8,137 bases of DNA from Oscillospiraceae bacterium (GTDB taxonomy: Bacteria > Bacillota > Clostridia > Oscillospirales > Oscillospiraceae). Positions 1 through 6,508 of the stretch are shown here, piece after piece. Numbering within the stretch: the first letter of the stretch is position 1; each line of letters starts with the position of its first letter. A model generated the notes under the pieces. That model did not search any database and was not told where the DNA came from. It was given only the letters and a program-made list of their open reading frames with translations. The stretch lies in the NCBI GenBank assembly GCA_902766215.1, contig CACXCV010000170.1:1-8137 (forward strand). The letters are read 5' to 3'. Position numbers and translations under genes: made by a program.

Positions 1-1
1 A

Positions 2-1672
2 CTCGCCCGCGAGCTCAGCCGCGACAATATCGCCGCCATCGCCGCCCGCTCACCCGTCGAGCTGGAGGTGTTTGTCCACGGAGCGCTGTGCATGTGCTAT
101 TCCGGCCAGTGCTACATGAGCGCCATGATCGGCCGCCGCAGCGGCAACCGCGGCGCCTGCGCCCAGCCCTGCCGCCTGCCCTATGGCTATAACGGCCATG
201 CTGACCGCTATCCGCTGAGCCTGCGGGACAACTGCCTGGTTGAGCACCTGGCCGAGCTGCGGGAGATGGGCATCGCTTCGCTGAAAATCGAGGGCCGCAT
301 GAAGCGGCCGGAATATGTCGCCATTGCCACCAGCGTCTATCGCCGTGCGCTGGACGGCTCCGCCCCCACCGGCGAGGACATGCGCCAGCTGGAGGCCGCC
401 TTTTCCCGTCAGGGCTTTACCGATGCCTATTGGCGCGGCGCGCCCGGGCGCGACATGCTGGGCACCCGCCAGGAGGAGACCGAGGACAAAAAGCTCTTTG
501 CCGCCGCCCGCGCCATGTACGAATCCGGCGAGCGCGAATGCGTGGGCGTTGCCATGCGCGCGCAGGTGCGTGCCGGGCAGAGCGCCGTGCTGACCGTGGC
601 CGACGCCGACGGCAACCTGGCCACCGCCACTGGCCCCGCACCCGAGAGGGCACGCACCCGCGCCCTGACCGAGGAGGAGCTGCACACGCGCCTGACACGC
701 ACCGGCGGCACTCCGTTCTACTGCCGCGAACTGATCACCCAGTTGGACGACGGACTGAGCCTGTCCGCCGCCGCGCTGAACAGCCTGCGCCGCGACGCGC
801 TGAGCCAGCTGACCGCCCTGCGGGGGCGGGTGACCTCCTGGCCGCTGCAAAACCCCCAGCCGGTGGAAGTCTGCACCGGCCACACCGACTCCCCCGCCCT
901 GACGGTACAGATCACCACCTCGGCGCAGCTGACCAAAGAGCTGTGCAAGTCCGGCACGTCGATGATCTATGCCCCGGCGGCCGTGCTGCTGGAGCAGCCC
1001 GACTTTACCTCCATGCTGGCCAGGGCCGCCACGCTGGGCGTGGTGGTGCCGCGGGTGATTCCTGACAGCGACCGCAGCCGGGTCTGCAAGCAGCTGACCC
1101 AGCTCTATCAGATGGGCATCCGCCACGCCCTGTGCGGCAACCTGGGACACCTCCGCATGCTGCACGAGCTGGGCTATCGGGTTCACGGCGACTTTGGCCT
1201 GAACGTTTACAACTCGCGCACCATGCAGGTGCTGCAGCAGCTGGGCGTGCAGTCGGCCACCGCATCCATTGAAATGACACTGGCCCAGCTGCGCGACCTG
1301 TCCAAGCCGCTGGATATGGAGCTGATCGCCTATGGCCGCCTGCCGCTGATGCTGACGGAAAACTGCCTGATCCGCAACCGGACCGGCACCTGCACCTGCG
1401 GCGGCGCGGTGAAGCTCACCGACCGCGCGGGAGAGGAATTTCCCATCCTGCGCGACGGCGACAGCTGCCGCAGTGTGGTGCTCAACGGCAAAAAGCTCTG
1501 GCTGCTGGACAAGCAGCCCCAGCTGAGCAAGCTGGGCCTGTGGGCGCTGCGGCTGCTGTTCACCACTGAAAACGCCGGCGAGGTCAACGCCGTGCTGCAC
1601 GCCTGGAAAGCAGGCAGCGCCATGGAACCGGGCGTGTGTACCCGCGGCCTGTATCTGCGCGGCGTGGAATAA
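2..1672 (+). CDS. U32 family peptidase / RlhA-like protein, 5'-truncated (C-terminal 556 residues)
   Basis: The reading frame is open from the window edge to the TAA at 1670-1672, so the true start lies upstream. An internal GTG at 68 is not the start, because the family's conserved segment begins before it. Visible residues 22-40 fit the U32 signature E-x-F-x2-G-[SA]-[LIVM]-C-x4-G-x-C-x-[LIVM]-S exactly (E22, F24, G27, C30, G35, C37, S40). Further cysteines at 53, 57 and 78 and the segment SLKIEGRMKRPEYVA (about 93-107) are also typical. A DUF3656-like middle region follows from about residue 134 (FSRQGFTDAYWRG). The C-terminal half resembles a second U32 barrel (HGDFGLNVYNS, then YGRLPLMLTENC) with cysteines at 455, 464, 466 and 489. 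U32 members such as RlhA, TrhP and UbiU/UbiV are Fe-S proteins acting in RNA or quinone hydroxylation; older annotations call them collagenase-like proteases. Which reaction this one performs is not visible. The stop is 33 bases before maf, probably in the same operon. Confidence 0.93.
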   Translation, partial: LARELSRDNIAAIAARSPVELEVFVHGALCMCYSGQCYMSAMIGRRSGNRGACAQPCRLPYGYNGHADRYPLSLRDNCLVEHLAELREMGIASLKIEGRMKRPEYVAIATSVYRRALDGSAPTGEDMRQLEAAFSRQGFTDAYWRGAPGRDMLGTRQEETEDKKLFAAARAMYESGERECVGVAMRAQVRAGQSAVLTVADADGNLATATGPAPERARTRALTEEELHTRLTRTGGTPFYCRELITQLDDGLSLSAAALNSLRRDALSQLTALRGRVTSWPLQNPQPVEVCTGHTDSPALTVQITTSAQLTKELCKSGTSMIYAPAAVLLEQPDFTSMLARAATLGVVVPRVIPDSDRSRVCKQLTQLYQMGIRHALCGNLGHLRMLHELGYRVHGDFGLNVYNSRTMQVLQQLGVQSATASIEMTLAQLRDLSKPLDMELIAYGRLPLMLTENCLIRNRTGTCTCGGAVKLTDRAGEEFPILRDGDSCRSVVLNGKKLWLLDKQPQLSKLGLWALRLLFTTENAGEVNAVLHAWKAGSAMEPGVCTRGLYLRGVE

Positions 1673-1705
1673 CGCCTGATCAAAACAAAAGGAGCGTTTA
1701 ATACT

Positions 1706-2272
1706 ATGAGCGCAATCATTCTCGCCTCCGGCAGCCCACGCCGCAGGGAGCTGCTGGAGCAGATTCACCTGCCGTTTGAGGTACTCAGCCCCGATGTGGA
1801 CGAATCGGCTGATTCCATGCCGCCCCAGGCGCTGGTGCAGCTGCTCAGCCAGCGGAAGGCTGCCGCCGTGGCGCAGCGCCGCCCGGAGGCCATTGTCATC
1901 GCCGCCGACACCGTCGTGGCGCTGGAGGACGAGGTTCTGGGCAAGCCCCGGGACGCCGCCGACGCGGCGCGGATGCTGGGGCAGCTCTCCGGCCGGGAGC
2001 ACAGCGTCTACACCGGCTTTACCGTCCGGCAGGGCGCCCGGTCGGTCACCTGCGCCGAGCAGACCGTGGTCACCTTTCGCCCGCTGCTGCCGGAGGAAAT
2101 CGAGCGCTATGTCGCCTCCGGCGAGCCGATGGGCAAGGCCGGCGCCTATGGCGTGCAGGGCCTGGGCCGGCTGTTTGTCGAGCGGCTGGACGGCGACTAT
2201 TACAACGTGGTGGGCCTGCCGGTGTGCCGGCTGTGCCAGGTGCTGCGGCAATTCGGCGTAACTGTACTATAA
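1706..2272 (+). CDS. maf: Maf family nucleotide pyrophosphatase (dTTP/UTP-type)
   Basis: This 188-residue protein has the normal length for Maf. Maf proteins hydrolyse nucleoside triphosphates, often non-canonical or pyrimidine ones, to the monophosphate and pyrophosphate in the cytoplasm; their link to septum formation comes from overexpression phenotypes. The N-terminal SGSPRR motif (residues 8-13) binds phosphate. AADTVV (66-71) carries the conserved Asp68, KP is at 80-81, GREHSVYTG at 96-104 and GKAGAYGVQG at 143-152. This last motif matches the YhdE-like dTTPase/UTPase branch (family knowledge), although the more usual residue before KAGAYG is Asp rather than Gly143. The ATG at 1706 is preceded by AAAAGGAG at 1687-1694 and the SGSPRR motif lies close to it, so the start is secure. 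The gene follows the U32 gene by 33 bases in the same register and ends 13 bases before mreC. maf next to mre genes is a common bacterial arrangement. Confidence 0.96.
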   Translation: MSAIILASGSPRRRELLEQIHLPFEVLSPDVDESADSMPPQALVQLLSQRKAAAVAQRRPEAIVIAADTVVALEDEVLGKPRDAADAARMLGQLSGREHSVYTGFTVRQGARSVTCAEQTVVTFRPLLPEEIERYVASGEPMGKAGAYGVQGLGRLFVERLDGDYYNVVGLPVCRLCQVLRQFGVTVL

Positions 2273-2285
2273 CAAAGGAGGGGCC

Positions 2286-3125
2286 ATGAAAAAGCTCTTT
2301 TCAACCCGCGTAAAAGGCATCTTCATCGCCGCGCTGGTGATTGCCATTCTTTGCAGCGTGACTGCGCTGGTGCGCAGCAACGCAGCCCCGGTGAGCAACC
2401 TGCTCAACGCCGCGCTCAGCCCCGTCCGCAGCGCGGCCACCCGGCTGGCCCAGCGGGTCGAGTCGTTTTACAACTATCTCTACCGCTATGAGCTGATCGA
2501 GGCGGAAAACGCCAGCCTGAAGGCACAGCTGGCCGAGGCGGGCGACAAAATCCGCAGCGCCGAGGAGTACGAGCGCGAAAACGAGCGCCTGCGCGACCTG
2601 GCCGGGCTGCTGGCCCAGCACGAGGACTATGAGCTGGTGGACGCGCACATCTCCGCCTGGAGCGATTCCAACTGGAACAGCGGCTTTACCATCGATAAAG
2701 GCACCAGCCAGGGCGTCAGCGTCGGCCAGTGCGTCATCACCGAAAACCGGCAGGTGGTGGGGCTGATTACCGACGCCGGGCGCAACTGGAGCACCGTAAT
2801 GACCATTCTCGACCCCACGTCGGAGATCAGCGCCATGGTCTATGGCTCCGGCTATATGGGTGTGGCGCAGGGCGACTTCGAGCTGATGGAGTCCGGCCAG
2901 CTGCGCATGAGCTATCTGTCCACCGAGGCCATCATCCGCAACGGCGACCAGGTGATGACCACCGGCAGCGGCGACGTGTATCCCCAGGGACTGATCATCG
3001 GCTCGGTGGCCGACGTGGCGCTGGACCAGGCCGGCGTATCAAAATACGCCATCATCAACCCCGCTGCCGACGTCGAGGCGCTGGAGCAGGTCTTTGTCAT
3101 CATCAGCTATGACTATGAGGGATAA
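2286..3125 (+). CDS. mreC: Rod shape-determining protein MreC
   Basis: This 279-residue protein has the MreC layout. A short basic N-terminus is followed by one membrane anchor (about residues 11-30), then a charged coiled-coil segment (about 65-112, rich in Glu, Lys, Leu and Arg), then the beta-rich extracytoplasmic domain. Family-typical stretches are FTIDKGTSQGVSVGQCVIT (about 134-152), VVGLITDAG and VMTILDPTSEISAMV. MreC is a scaffold outside the membrane that connects the MreB/MreD/RodA machinery with PBP2 and stimulates lateral peptidoglycan synthesis. The ATG at 2286 has GGAGG at 2277-2281 directly upstream, a short spacing of 4 bases. The gene starts 13 bases after maf and ends 2 bases before mreD, which implies translational coupling. 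No mreB precedes it, although that is the usual order in rod-shaped bacteria. Confidence 0.95.
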   Translation: MKKLFSTRVKGIFIAALVIAILCSVTALVRSNAAPVSNLLNAALSPVRSAATRLAQRVESFYNYLYRYELIEAENASLKAQLAEAGDKIRSAEEYERENERLRDLAGLLAQHEDYELVDAHISAWSDSNWNSGFTIDKGTSQGVSVGQCVITENRQVVGLITDAGRNWSTVMTILDPTSEISAMVYGSGYMGVAQGDFELMESGQLRMSYLSTEAIIRNGDQVMTTGSGDVYPQGLIIGSVADVALDQAGVSKYAIINPAADVEALEQVFVIISYDYEG

Positions 3126-3127
3126 GC

Positions 3128-3631
3128 ATGCTGTACCGTAACCGATATCGAATTGCCCGGGGCGCGCTGTGGGCGCTGCTGCTGCTGGCGGCGCTGGTGC
3201 TGCAGGGCACGGTGTGCAACCGCCTGCCGCTGCTGGGCGTGTCGCCGCTGCTGCTGCCTGTGGCCGCTGTCTGCACCGCCATGATGGGCTCGGCGGAATT
3301 CGGCGCGGCCATCGGGCTGGCCGGCGGCCTGCTGGGCTATCTGGGCGGCGGCGCAGCGGCGCTCTTCATTCCCCTGCTGTGTCTGGCCGGAGCACTGGCC
3401 GGCGGGCTGTGCTCACAGTATTTCACCCGGTCGCTGCTGCCGGCGCTGCTGCTGTCGCTGATGACGCTGCTGCTGTGTGAGCTGCCGGTCTGGGCCCTGC
3501 GCTGCTATCTGGGCCACGCGCCGATCAGCGCGCTGCTGCGCGTGGTGCTGCCCGAAACGGTCTATTCCCTTTTATACACGCCGCTGCTGTATCTGCTGTC
3601 CTGGCGGATCAGCTTCATCCGCCGGAGCTGA
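3128..3631 (+). CDS. mreD: Rod shape-determining protein MreD
   Basis: This 167-residue protein is very hydrophobic and Leu/Ala-rich, with about five predicted membrane segments at roughly 12-30, 34-53, 57-95 (probably two passes with a Gly-rich turn), 103-125 and 143-161. It ends in a short basic tail (ISFIRRS). Size, topology and position fit MreD, the integral membrane member of the elongasome. MreD proteins are poorly conserved in sequence, so the call rests mainly on its place between mreC and the PBP2 gene. The ATG at 3128 uses GAGGG at 3117-3121, which lies inside the last codons of mreC, so the two genes are likely translationally coupled. Runs of CTG leucine codons around 3175-3187 and 3248-3258 give the DNA a triplet-repeat look but are explained by the Leu-rich helices. 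Confidence 0.88.
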   Translation: MLYRNRYRIARGALWALLLLAALVLQGTVCNRLPLLGVSPLLLPVAAVCTAMMGSAEFGAAIGLAGGLLGYLGGGAAALFIPLLCLAGALAGGLCSQYFTRSLLPALLLSLMTLLLCELPVWALRCYLGHAPISALLRVVLPETVYSLLYTPLLYLLSWRISFIRRS

Positions 3632-3646
3632 GTCCGGCTGGCGCAT

Positions 3647-3651
3647 GGAGG
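3647..3651 (+). promoter_or_regulatory. Ribosome binding site selecting a TTG start for the PBP2 gene
   Basis: GGAGG at 3647-3651 stands 7 bases before the TTG at 3659. The next in-frame ATG (codon 15) falls inside the membrane anchor and would remove its basic cytoplasmic flank, so the TTG is the best start. Confidence 0.75.
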
Positions 3652-3658
3652 TACCCCA

Positions 3659-5704
3659 TTGAGAAAATTTCTGTTTCGCATCGGCCTGGTCGCCGCCGGC
3701 ATGCTGGTCATGGTGGGCGTCTTTTTCGCCGCGCTGTACAAGCTGCAGGTGGAGCAGGGCGATGAAAACCGCAAAAGCTCGCGCAGCTATACCTATTATA
3801 CTACGGTGACCGCAGCCCGCGGGTCCATCTTCGACCGCAACGGCAACGTGCTGGTTTCCAACCGCGTCAGCTATAACGCCGCGCTGATTTCCTTTGTGCT
3901 CTACAGCGGCGACGACATCAACGGCACGCTGCTGTCGCTGACCGAGCTGTGCCGGGACAACGGCATCGACTATATCGACACGCTGCCCATCACCCGCGAG
4001 CGTCCCTATACCTACACCACCGACGAGCTGTCCAGCAGCTGGCAGGGGTACTACCGCGCCTTTCTGCGCTATATGGATCTCGACGGCGACATGACGGCCG
4101 AAAACCTGATCCACCGGCTCAAGGGCAAATACCGCATTCCGGAGGACTATACCGAGGAGCAGGCGCGCGCCGTCATCGGCCTGCGCTATGAGCTGTCGGT
4201 GCGCAACACGGTCAACAGCCTGGGCAACTATGTTCTGGCCAAGGACCTCAACGCCACTCAGCTGGCTGCTCTGACCGAGCAGAACATCCCGGGCTTGACC
4301 ATTGAAACCACCACCGTGCGCGAATATCATACCCAATATGCCGCGCACCTGCTGGGGCGCGTCGGCCCGATGGAGCGTGAGGAATACGCCGAGCTGAAGG
4401 ATCAGGGCTATGCCATGAACGCGCAGATCGGCAAGGAGGGCGCCGAGGCCGCCTTTGAGCCCTATCTCAAGGGCACCGACGGCACCCGCGTGACCACAGT
4501 GTCCTCCACCGGCCAGGTGCTGGAGGAATATTATCTCAGCGAGCCAAGCGCCGGCGGCAACGTGTACCTCACCATTGACATCGGCCTGGAGGAGGCCATG
4601 GAAAAGGCCCTGGCCGACGCCATCGAAAGCCTGCGCGCCGGCAGTCTGTCCAGCGGCGAGGGTACCGACGCGGCCGGCGGCGCCGCTGTGGCCATCAACG
4701 TCAATACCGGCGAGCTGTTGGGCGCGGCCAGCTATCCCAGCTTTGACCTGTCCACCTATTCGGCCATGTTCAACGAGCTGAACGCCGACGAATATGCCCC
4801 GCTGTACAACCGCTTTCTCAGTGCCTATCCCCCCGGCTCCACCTATAAAATGGTGACGACCATCGCCGCCATTGACAGCGGCGTGATCAACGCCAACACC
4901 ACCATCGAGGACAAGGGCCGGTATGAATACTATGAAACCTATCAGCCCACCTGCCTGCTCTTCTCCCGCTATGGCCTGACCCATGGCACCATCAACGTCA
5001 TGCAGGCGCTGGCTGCCTCCTGCAACTACTATTTCTATGACGTGGGCCGCCGCACCGGCATCCAGAACATCGACGCCGTGGCCAAGGCCCTGGGTCTGGG
5101 CGAGAGCACCGGCATCGAGCTGCCGGAGAGCACCGGCTCGCGCGACAACCCCGAATACCGCCGCGCCCACGGCAGCGACTGGTATGACGGCACCACACTG
5201 GCCGTGTCCATCGGCCAGGGCGACAACGCCTTCACACCGCTGCAGCTGGCCTGCTATACCGGCGCGCTGGCCACCGGCGGCACCCGCTACCGCGCCACCA
5301 TGCTCAAGCGCGTGGTCTCAGCCGGCTATGAGGACATTCTTTATGAAATGACGCCCGAGGTTGCCAGCACGCTGGAGATCTCGCAGGAGGCCTTCGACGC
5401 CTATTCCACCGGCATGCGCATGGCCGTTACCGACAGCGTGCTGGGCACGGCGACGTATTTCAAGGATTATGACATTGCCGTCGCCGCCAAAACCGGCACG
5501 GCACAGCATGGCTCCGGCGGCTCGGACAACGCCGCCTTCGTCTGCTACGCGCCCTATGAAAACCCGGAGATCGCCGTGGCGGTCTATGTAGAAAAAGGCG
5601 CGCAGGGCGGCTATCTGGCCTCGGTGGCCGAGGCGGTGTTCGACTATTACTTCTCGCAGAGCCAGACCACCGAGCTGCTGCCCGGCGAGCTGGACATGGA
5701 ATAA
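3659..5704 (+). CDS. mrdA: Penicillin-binding protein 2 (class B transpeptidase)
   Basis: This 681-residue class B PBP cross-links peptidoglycan during elongation. A basic N-terminus and one membrane anchor (about 7-27) are followed by the PBP dimer/pedestal region, with RGSIFDRNG at 54-62 and the typical QIGKEGAEAAFEPYLKGTDG segment (about 257-276). The transpeptidase domain has all three active-site motifs. SxxK is S394-T-Y-K397 in PPGSTYK with the nucleophile Ser394, SxN is S454-C-N456, and KTG is K611-T-G613. No PASTA repeats follow, and the protein ends soon after the transpeptidase fold, in an acidic tail. Length is somewhat above the roughly 630 residues of E. coli PBP2, usual for Firmicutes. 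The start is TTG at 3659, supported by its ribosome site. It lies 27 bases after mreD, which favours the MrdA/PBP2 role over a sporulation (SpoVD) or division (FtsI) role; sequence alone does not fully exclude those. rodA, the usual partner glycosyltransferase, is not next to it. Confidence 0.93.
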   Translation: MRKFLFRIGLVAAGMLVMVGVFFAALYKLQVEQGDENRKSSRSYTYYTTVTAARGSIFDRNGNVLVSNRVSYNAALISFVLYSGDDINGTLLSLTELCRDNGIDYIDTLPITRERPYTYTTDELSSSWQGYYRAFLRYMDLDGDMTAENLIHRLKGKYRIPEDYTEEQARAVIGLRYELSVRNTVNSLGNYVLAKDLNATQLAALTEQNIPGLTIETTTVREYHTQYAAHLLGRVGPMEREEYAELKDQGYAMNAQIGKEGAEAAFEPYLKGTDGTRVTTVSSTGQVLEEYYLSEPSAGGNVYLTIDIGLEEAMEKALADAIESLRAGSLSSGEGTDAAGGAAVAINVNTGELLGAASYPSFDLSTYSAMFNELNADEYAPLYNRFLSAYPPGSTYKMVTTIAAIDSGVINANTTIEDKGRYEYYETYQPTCLLFSRYGLTHGTINVMQALAASCNYYFYDVGRRTGIQNIDAVAKALGLGESTGIELPESTGSRDNPEYRRAHGSDWYDGTTLAVSIGQGDNAFTPLQLACYTGALATGGTRYRATMLKRVVSAGYEDILYEMTPEVASTLEISQEAFDAYSTGMRMAVTDSVLGTATYFKDYDIAVAAKTGTAQHGSGGSDNAAFVCYAPYENPEIAVAVYVEKGAQGGYLASVAEAVFDYYFSQSQTTELLPGELDME

Positions 5705-5707
5705 CGC

Positions 5708-5722
5708 GCGGCGCTGCGCCGC
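5708..5722 (+). other. GC-rich hairpin between the PBP2 gene and tdk
   Basis: GCGGCG at 5708-5713 can pair with CGCCGC at 5717-5722 around a CTG loop, giving a 6-bp all-GC stem 3 bases after the PBP2 stop codon. The bases that follow (AATCCAATC) contain no T-tract, so it is not a standard intrinsic terminator. It could protect the upstream mRNA 3' end, slow the polymerase or set relative expression of tdk; these roles are inference. Confidence 0.4.
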
Positions 5723-5746
5723 AATCCAATCAGGGAGTGAAACGCC

Positions 5747-6367
5747 ATGGCAAAGCTCTATTTTAAATACGGCGCGATGGGCTCGAGCAAAACCGCACAA
5801 GCCCTGATCACCAAGTTCAACTATGAAGAACGCGGGATGTCCGTCTGGCTGGTCAAGCCCTCGGTGGACAGCCGCGACGGTATTACCACACTGCGCTCGC
5901 GCATTGGTCTGGAGGCGCAGGCCGACGTCATCGCCCCGGAGGACTGCGTGATCGACCGCTATCGCGCCCACGGCCGGGCCGATGTCATCATCGTGGACGA
6001 GTGTCAGTTCATGACCTCGGAGCAGATTGATCAGCTGCGCTGGCTGGTGGACGAGGAAAACCTGCCTGTGCTCTGCTTTGGCCTGCGGACCGACTTTCTC
6101 ACCCACCTGTTCCCCGGCTCGCTGCGGCTGTTCGAGCTGGCCGACTCGATTACCGAGATCAAAACCATCTGCGAGTGCGGCTCGAAGGCCACCGTCAACG
6201 CCCGCATCAGCCACACGGGCAGGGTCATCACCCACGGGGCGCAGGTTTTCCTCGGCGGCAGCGACAGCTATGTGGCCATGTGCCATGCCTGCTGGAAAAA
6301 GCGCATCGCAAAAGAGCGCCAGGAAGCAGACCAGCTTGCATTTTCTGACGAAAAAACCGAGGAATAA
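5747..6367 (+). CDS. tdk: Thymidine kinase (type II)
   Basis: This 206-residue cytoplasmic enzyme phosphorylates thymidine or deoxyuridine with ATP in pyrimidine salvage. The P-loop is G9-A-M-G-S-S-K15-T16, with Ser14 where most P-loops have Gly before the Lys. The Walker B/catalytic motif is D84-E-C-Q-F88, in which Glu85 is the expected catalytic base. FGLRTDF at 111-117 is the family motif before the lasso region, and GGSDSYVAMC at 170-179 belongs to the thymidine-binding loop. Cysteines at 142, 144, 179 and 182 (CxC plus CxxC) are in the right place for the structural zinc site. Length is normal for the TK1-like family. The ATG at 5747 has AGGGAG at 5732-5737. It follows the PBP2 gene by 42 bases with no clear promoter, so it is probably transcribed with the wall genes. 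The acidic, Lys-containing tail after residue 190 is not conserved. Confidence 0.95.
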   Translation: MAKLYFKYGAMGSSKTAQALITKFNYEERGMSVWLVKPSVDSRDGITTLRSRIGLEAQADVIAPEDCVIDRYRAHGRADVIIVDECQFMTSEQIDQLRWLVDEENLPVLCFGLRTDFLTHLFPGSLRLFELADSITEIKTICECGSKATVNARISHTGRVITHGAQVFLGGSDSYVAMCHACWKKRIAKERQEADQLAFSDEKTEE

Positions 6368-6427
6368 CCGCCGGCTTTTGATGAATTTGCATGATCATCT
6401 TTTCTTCTGTCATTTTTTGCATTTCTC

Positions 6428-6456
6428 TTGAACCAATACCCGCGGCGTGCTATAAT
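6428..6456 (+). promoter_or_regulatory. Sigma-A promoter for the BMP lipoprotein gene (extended -10)
   Basis: The -35 box TTGAAC (6428-6433) and a perfect -10 box TATAAT (6451-6456) are separated by 17 bases. A TGC directly before the -10 (6448-6450) makes it an extended -10. Transcription would start near 6463, giving a leader of about 45 bases. This is the best promoter match in the window and fits the expected high expression of a transporter binding protein. Confidence 0.85.
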
Positions 6457-6493
6457 GCGTCTGTCTGACCTGAGAAGGCCAGGAACAAATATG

Positions 6494-6500
6494 AAGGAGG
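6494..6500 (+). promoter_or_regulatory. Ribosome binding site deciding the BMP lipoprotein start
   Basis: AAGGAGG at 6494-6500 lies 8 bases before the ATG at 6509. It overlaps the alternative in-frame ATG at 6491, and the more distant TTG at 6428 coincides with the -35 box. The ATG at 6509 is therefore chosen, and it gives a normal lipoprotein signal peptide. Confidence 0.85.
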
Positions 6501-6508
6501 CATTCCTA

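Larger units (their letters stand above)
6368..6508 (+). other. AT-richer intergenic region between tdk and the BMP lipoprotein gene
   Basis: Base composition drops from GC-rich to T-rich here (about 6376-6430). The region holds a near-consensus promoter and a short leader of roughly 45 bases. Only a weak 5-bp inverted repeat (6380-6384 with 6395-6399) precedes the T-rich stretch, so I cannot name a convincing terminator for tdk. The T-rich block just upstream of the -35 could act as an UP-like element. I see no riboswitch-sized structure. Confidence 0.5.

Noticed and set aside
50..2251. A 733-codon open frame on the minus strand across the U32 and maf genes.
   Set aside because: It is in exact codon register with both genes, so it stays open simply because they avoid TTA, CTA and TCA codons. 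It ends where the sense strand has a TCA at 50-52. Its product is Gln/His/Gly/Ala-rich with no recognisable domain and spans a gene boundary.
3572..5170. A 532-codon minus-strand open frame over the PBP2 gene.
   Set aside because: It has the same codon-register cause as the frame over U32/maf, with a low-complexity Gly/Ala/His/Gln product and no ribosome site or promoter. The sense strand encodes an intact PBP2.
5318..6286. A 322-codon minus-strand open frame spanning the end of the PBP2 gene and tdk.
   Set aside because: It shares codon register with both sense genes and ends at a sense TCA codon (5318-5320). No domain is recognisable.
6380..6409. A possible terminator for tdk (GATGA...TCATC followed by a T-rich tract).
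   Set aside because: The stem is only 5 bp and AT-rich with a 10-base loop, too weak to call as an intrinsic terminator.
6428..6508. An upstream extension of the BMP protein from the TTG at 6428 or the ATG at 6491.
   Set aside because: The TTG is the promoter -35 box and upstream of the predicted transcript start. The ATG at 6491 overlaps the ribosome site that serves 6509, and extension would bury the lipoprotein signal peptide.
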